Source of the DNA: an uncultured Muribaculaceae bacterium
GTDB taxonomy: Bacteria; Bacteroidota; Bacteroidia; Bacteroidales; Muribaculaceae
Direction of reading: 5' to 3'
Assembly: GCA_938039795.1 (NCBI GenBank)
Contig: CALHWU010000089.1
Coordinates: 1-10,887 of the forward strand
Length of the DNA stretch: 10,887 bases
The notes below the pieces were generated by a model. The model made no database searches, had not been told where the DNA came from, and was given only the letters and a program-made list of their open reading frames with translations. The number at the start of each line of letters is the position of its first letter. Within the stretch, counting starts at the first letter, position 1. This document shows, one piece after another, positions 7,432 to 10,887 of the stretch. The position numbers were made by a program, and so were the translations under genes.

Positions 7432-9464
7432 ACGGAGAAATATTCAGCCGCCCCTTCGACACGCCTTTCGGAGCGGTGCCATTCGACAGGATAACCGTCG
7501 CCGACTATATGCCGGCTTTCGAGGAGGCGCTCAGGCAGTCGTGGAATGAGATAGAGTCGATACGCGATAATGATGAGCCTCCGACATTTGCCAACACTGT
7601 GGCGGCTCTGGCCCGGAGCGGAGAGATGCTCGACCGTGTGGCCGGAGCTTTCTTCCCGCTGACGTCGGCCTGCACCGACGACAGCATGATGGATATATCG
7701 GTAAAAGTCTCGGAAATGCTGACGGATCACTCCGTCAGGATCAGCCTCGACGAAAAGCTCTGGGCCCGCATACGGACGGTGTATGATTCCGGCGAGGCCG
7801 CATCGCTCGACGGTGAGGACCGGATGCTTCTCAAGAAAACATATGAGAGGTTCGTCAGATCGGGAGCTCTGCTTGAAGGAGCCGACCGCGAGGCCTACAG
7901 AGAGGCGAAAAAGAAACTGTCGCAATTGTCAGAGCAATTCGGCCAGAATCTTGTGAAGGAGAATGCCGGGCTGAAATTCTATCTTGGAGGCGACGATCTC
8001 GACGGGCTGCCTGACAGGCTTGTGGAGGAGGCTTCGGAGCGGGCTGCGGCCGAAGGCAGAGCAGGGGAATACTGTTTCAAGCTGGATTTTCCGGTCTACA
8101 GCACCTTCATGGCGCACTCTTCGCGCAGGGATCTCCGCGAGCTTTTTTTTCGGGCATATTCGTCGCGCAACGTTTCGGGAAGATACAGCAACCTCGATAT
8201 TGCGAGCCGCATGTCGTGGCTGCGCCTGCAGGTTGCCCGGCTTCTTGGTTATGATACCTATGCCGACTATGCACTCGAAAACAAGATGGCCCGCACACGG
8301 GCTAATGTGGAGCACCTTCTTCACAGGCTTGAAGAGGCTTATATGCCGGTGCAGCGTCGTGAGGTGGATGAGATCGCCGAATTCGCACGACGGAGCGAGG
8401 GCGGGGATTTCGTATTGCGACAATGGGATTATGCCTATTATAGCCGGCTTTATCGTATAAGCCGTTTTGATTATGATCCGGAATCCATGCGGCCATATTT
8501 CAGGCTCGACACTACGGTGGAGGGAGTATTCGGTCTTGCCCGTATGCTCTATGGGATAGAATTCTGCAGAAGAACCGATATCGCCGTATATCATCCAGAT
8601 GTGGAGGTGTATGAAGCCAAGGATAATGACGGGAGTCATCTCGGATTGCTTTACATGGATTTCTTCCCCCGCGACGGTAAACGTGCGGGCGCATGGATGA
8701 CCGATTTCAGGGAGCAGTCGACGACAGCCGACGGCACAGATGTCAGGCCCCATGTGAGCATTGTGACGAATTTCACACGGCCGACCTCGTCGGCTCCGGC
8801 ACTGCTTTCGCCCAATGAGGTCAATACGCTGCTGCATGAATTCGGCCACGCGCTTCACTCCCTTTTCAGCCGCTGCCGCTACACTGCGTTGTCGGGCACA
8901 AATGTGGCCCGCGACTTCGTAGAGCTTCCTTCGCAGTTCAATGAAAACTTTTTGCGCCGCCGGGAATTCCTCGATACGTTTGCCTGCCATTATCTTACCG
9001 GACAGCGGCTGCCTGACGAAGCTGTGGAGAAAATGATCGGCAGCCATCAGTTCGGCTGCGGATACGACTGTATCCGGCAGCTGATGTTCGGCCTGACTGA
9101 CATGGCATGGCACACAATAACCGGCAAAGTGGATGATGCGGCAGCTTTTGAGCTTGCCGTGACCGATCCTCTGGCTGTGATTCCCAATGAGTGTCGCAGT
9201 GTGGCGTCGCCCTCGTTCGGACATATCTTTTCCGGAGGATACGCAGCCGGATACTATAGTTACAAATGGGCTGAAGTGATCGAGGCCGATGCTTTCGACC
9301 GTTTCCTGGAAGAGGGAGTGATCAATCGAGCCACTGCCGAGTCGTTCCGCCGCGAAATCCTTGAAAAAGGCGCGACGGAGCAACCCGATGTGCTCTACCG
9401 TCGTTTCCGTGGCCGTGATCCCGAGCCTGATGCCCTGTTGCGGCGCGACGGTGTGATCATCTGA
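7428..9464 (+). CDS. dcp: M3-family zinc metallopeptidase, Dcp-type peptidyl-dipeptidase
   Basis: This thimet-oligopeptidase-like enzyme is expected to cleave short peptides in the cytosol, probably releasing C-terminal dipeptides as Dcp does. Its 678 aa nearly equal E. coli Dcp (about 680). The zinc site is complete: HEFGH (470-474) supplies both His ligands and the catalytic Glu471, and Glu499 in DFVELPSQ is the third ligand. The conserved substrate-binding block FSGGYAAGYYSYKWAEV (601-617) holds the family's Tyr residues. The N-terminal half is the helical lid, including PTFANTVAAL and the QFGQNLVKEN region. There is no signal peptide, which argues for the cytosol. The gene is coupled to the TPR gene by ATGA and has a GAGGAG site. 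Its 3' end overlaps fmt on the other strand by 8 nt. M3 membership is certain; Dcp rather than oligopeptidase A is likely from length and the C-terminal motifs, but specificity cannot be read from sequence. Confidence 0.93.
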   Translation: MNGEIFSRPFDTPFGAVPFDRITVADYMPAFEEALRQSWNEIESIRDNDEPPTFANTVAALARSGEMLDRVAGAFFPLTSACTDDSMMDISVKVSEMLTDHSVRISLDEKLWARIRTVYDSGEAASLDGEDRMLLKKTYERFVRSGALLEGADREAYREAKKKLSQLSEQFGQNLVKENAGLKFYLGGDDLDGLPDRLVEEASERAAAEGRAGEYCFKLDFPVYSTFMAHSSRRDLRELFFRAYSSRNVSGRYSNLDIASRMSWLRLQVARLLGYDTYADYALENKMARTRANVEHLLHRLEEAYMPVQRREVDEIAEFARRSEGGDFVLRQWDYAYYSRLYRISRFDYDPESMRPYFRLDTTVEGVFGLARMLYGIEFCRRTDIAVYHPDVEVYEAKDNDGSHLGLLYMDFFPRDGKRAGAWMTDFREQSTTADGTDVRPHVSIVTNFTRPTSSAPALLSPNEVNTLLHEFGHALHSLFSRCRYTALSGTNVARDFVELPSQFNENFLRRREFLDTFACHYLTGQRLPDEAVEKMIGSHQFGCGYDCIRQLMFGLTDMAWHTITGKVDDAAAFELAVTDPLAVIPNECRSVASPSFGHIFSGGYAAGYYSYKWAEVIEADAFDRFLEEGVINRATAESFRREILEKGATEQPDVLYRRFRGRDPEPDALLRRDGVII

Positions 9465-10404
9465 ATCTGTCGGGCATCTCTCGCAGTCCGCGGAGCCATG
9501 CGTCGGCGTCCATACGTTTTTTGCCCTGCGGCTGCAGGCTGAGTATCTCAATACGCTTGTCGGCGCAGTCGACAGTCAGTCTCTTTCCATCGGTGGTGAC
9601 AGCTCCGGGATCTGATGCCTTGATGTCGGTAATTCTGGTCTCGAAAATCTTCAGAGTCTCATTCGTGCTGATCTCTGTCCATGCTGCAGGATAAGGCGAC
9701 AGACCGCGCACCAGATTATGGACATCGCGAGCCGGCTTGTTCCAGTCTATGCGGCATGTGGTCTCCTTGAAGATTTTCGGTGCGGCCGTTGGCTCCTCCC
9801 CGCTAATGGCGCTCTGCGGCATCGGGTTGACTGTGCCGTCGATTATTGCATCGACAGTCTTAATAGTCATGGCCGCTCCGAGCTCCATAAGTCGGTCGTG
9901 AACAGATCCTACGTTCTCGTCGGGCCCGATCCCGATCTCTTCGCGTCCGATAATGTCGCCTGTGTCGAGCTCATGCTTGAGGAAGAAGGTGGTCACACCG
10001 GTCTTTTCGTCGCCATTGATCACGGCCCAGTTGATCGGAGCCGCTCCGCGGTATCGCGGGAGCAATGATGCGTGCAGATTGAATGTGCCGAGCGGCGGCA
10101 TCTGCCATACCACTCTCGGAAGCATCCTGAATGCGATGACAATAAAAAGGTCGGCATGCAGCGAACGTAGTTCCGCTACAAATGATTCATCGCTGAGCTT
10201 CACAGGCTGCATCACCTTGATTCCGTGCTCTACGGCGAAAAGTTTTACGGGCGACTGAAACATTCTGTGGCCTCGTCCGGCCGGTTTGTCGGGCATCGTT
10301 ACGACGCCGGCAATATTGTAGCCTCCGTCGACTAATCGGCGGAGGCTTTCAACTGCGAACTCGGGAGTCCCGAGAAATACTATTCTTAAGTCTTTTCTGT
10401 TCAT
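9457..10404 (-). CDS. fmt: Methionyl-tRNA formyltransferase
   Basis: Fmt transfers a formyl group from 10-formyl-tetrahydrofolate to Met-tRNA(fMet), making the initiator tRNA in the cytosol. The 315 aa equal the usual family length. The N-terminal Rossmann-type formyltransferase domain (about 5-190) shows FLGTPEFAV (10-18), DKPAGRG (39-45) and the signature SLLPRYRG (113-120). The catalytic triad Asn109, His111 and Asp147 (in HELDTGD) is intact. The C-terminal tRNA-binding domain (about 210-305) includes WNKPARDVHNLVRGLSPYPA (221-240), typical of the family. The start ATG overlaps the stop of the upstream ROK gene (ATGA on the minus strand) and has no Shine-Dalgarno site. The end overlaps the oppositely oriented peptidase gene by 8 nt. 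Nothing is missing or odd in the protein itself. Confidence 0.97.
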   Translation of the reverse strand: MNRKDLRIVFLGTPEFAVESLRRLVDGGYNIAGVVTMPDKPAGRGHRMFQSPVKLFAVEHGIKVMQPVKLSDESFVAELRSLHADLFIVIAFRMLPRVVWQMPPLGTFNLHASLLPRYRGAAPINWAVINGDEKTGVTTFFLKHELDTGDIIGREEIGIGPDENVGSVHDRLMELGAAMTIKTVDAIIDGTVNPMPQSAISGEEPTAAPKIFKETTCRIDWNKPARDVHNLVRGLSPYPAAWTEISTNETLKIFETRITDIKASDPGAVTTDGKRLTVDCADKRIEILSLQPQGKKRMDADAWLRGLREMPDRFR

Positions 10405-10811
10405 TCTGATACCTGTACTTCAGGCTGGGGGGTCTGACTGTCGATCTGCGACAATGCAAAAGCATAGGCGCCGATCGAAATGGCGTTGCTGGCTCCGATC
10501 TGTGAGATCATTACTCCGATTCGTTTCATCGGATCGTATGTAATGGTGCGGTCGGTGCCATAGACTTTCAGCGGCCGTGATTCTCCCTCGGCAAACTGCT
10601 TGAATTCCTCCGGGTCGTCGAGGTCAAATACTTTCATCTGCACTCTGTTGAGCTCTTCGCCTTTGAGAGAGTGGATCTTGCCTCGCATCTCCTTGAGTAG
10701 CGAGGGCATGAAGTAGCGGTGGGCTCCGGTCAGGCCCCCGCCAATGACAACGAGGCCGTCGACAAGCTCAAGGAGATGGGTGCCGAGGTCGTTGAGGTCT
10801 CGGTCCCGCAC
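10401..10811 (-). CDS. ROK-family sugar kinase, C-terminal part, cut by a probable assembly joint
   Basis: The frame covers roughly the last 120-130 residues of a ROK (repressor/ORF/kinase) family protein, which act as glucokinases or other hexose kinases. It shows the nucleotide-site strand VDGLVVIGGGLTGA, followed by a helical stretch and the C-terminal block VMISQIGASNAISIGAYAFA, as in Bacteroidales ROK kinases. Full-length members are about 300 or more residues, so the sugar-binding N-terminal half with its His/Cys zinc site is absent. Homology is convincing from the stop up to about 10770. Beyond that the frame continues to a GTG at 10811 but meets an in-frame TAG at 10824-10826, and the other strand there encodes GatA. 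The true gene therefore probably continued differently, and the stretch beyond ~10770-10790 is foreign. Its stop overlaps the fmt start (ATGA), so the two were likely co-translated. Substrate is unknown. Confidence 0.8.
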   Translation of the reverse strand: MRDRDLNDLGTHLLELVDGLVVIGGGLTGAHRYFMPSLLKEMRGKIHSLKGEELNRVQMKVFDLDDPEEFKQFAEGESRPLKVYGTDRTITYDPMKRIGVMISQIGASNAISIGAYAFALSQIDSQTPQPEVQVSE

Positions 10812-10887
10812 ATCGGCTACTCGCTAGGCGCTTACTACATCATCATGCCGTCCGAGGTCAGCTCCAACCTGGCCCGTTACGATGGCA
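10752..10887 (+). CDS. gatA: Fragment of Asp/Glu-tRNA(Asn/Gln) amidotransferase subunit A, probably from another organism
   Basis: The plus frame starting at 10752 (GAG) reads EAVDKLKEMGAEVVEVSVP, then HIGYSLGAYYIIMPSEV and SSNLARYDG up to the right edge. This matches the middle of GatA (around residues 290-340 of about 490), the amidase subunit that releases ammonia for transamidation of misacylated tRNA; the PSEVSSNLARYD block is diagnostic and its wording resembles actinobacterial GatA. The catalytic Ser-Ser-Lys residues lie upstream in GatA and are not present. All three isoleucines are ATC, unlike the ATA-rich genes to the left. The frame has no start codon and is preceded directly by ROK kinase sequence on the opposite strand. 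I therefore take it as a partial gene joined to this contig by mis-assembly, with a breakpoint roughly between 10750 and 10795. Confidence 0.8.

Noticed and set aside
7929..9551. 540-codon open frame antisense to the M3 peptidase
   Set aside because: The sense strand carries the intact HEFGH zinc site and the whole Dcp-type protein; the antisense frame has no motif and also runs into fmt in the wrong frame.
10752..10887. Horizontal transfer or a genuine ROK/gatA rearrangement
   Set aside because: Both genes are broken at the joint, the joint is within ~130 bp of the contig end, and a short stretch fits both proteins; mis-assembly explains this more simply.
1..10887. CRISPR arrays, tRNA/rRNA genes, insertion sequences, phage or defence genes, riboswitches
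   Set aside because: I looked for regular repeats, cloverleaf or rRNA-like sequence, transposase or nuclease motifs, and conserved leader structures upstream of dxs, and saw none.

Overview
The window looks like chromosomal housekeeping DNA from a Bacteroidales bacterium, most likely of the Muribaculaceae type. This rests on Bacteroidetes-style promoter elements (TTTG and TANNTTTG), Shine-Dalgarno-poor starts, GC-rich genes that still use many ATA isoleucine codons, a Bacteroidetes-type Dxs (GDA instead of GDG in the thiamine-diphosphate motif), and the dxs-trkA-trkH order that I recall from Bacteroides relatives. The family-level placement is inference. The piece appears to be a metagenome contig, because its last ~100 bases seem to come from another organism.

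Layout. Positions 1-441 are AT-rich and gene-free. They hold a very good leftward promoter at the left edge (for a gene outside the window), one or two rightward promoter candidates for dxs, and two short perfect inverted repeats. Then follow five rightward genes: dxs (442-2343, isoprenoid precursor synthesis), trkA (2340-3674) and trkH (3671-5149), which form a K+ uptake system, a TPR-repeat protein of unknown function (5212-7431), and an M3-family zinc peptidase of the Dcp type (7428-9464). Convergent to these, on the minus strand, lie fmt (9457-10404, methionyl-tRNA formyltransferase) and the C-terminal part of a ROK-family sugar kinase (10401 to about 10770).

Translation is tightly packed. 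Four of the five same-strand junctions are ATGA overlaps: dxs/trkA, trkA/trkH, TPR/M3 and ROK/fmt. Only trkH/TPR has a gap (62 nt), and it holds a palindrome. The two opposing units overlap tail to tail by 8 nt, so no terminator lies between them. Functionally the window combines DXP-pathway entry, potassium uptake, a TPR protein translationally coupled to cytosolic peptide breakdown, and initiator-tRNA formylation.

I see no mobile element, CRISPR array, RNA gene, defence system or phage gene. The points most worth checking are the chimeric right end (ROK kinase joined to an oppositely oriented, actinobacterial-looking gatA fragment), the uncharacterised TPR protein coupled to the peptidase, and the divergent promoter region upstream of dxs.
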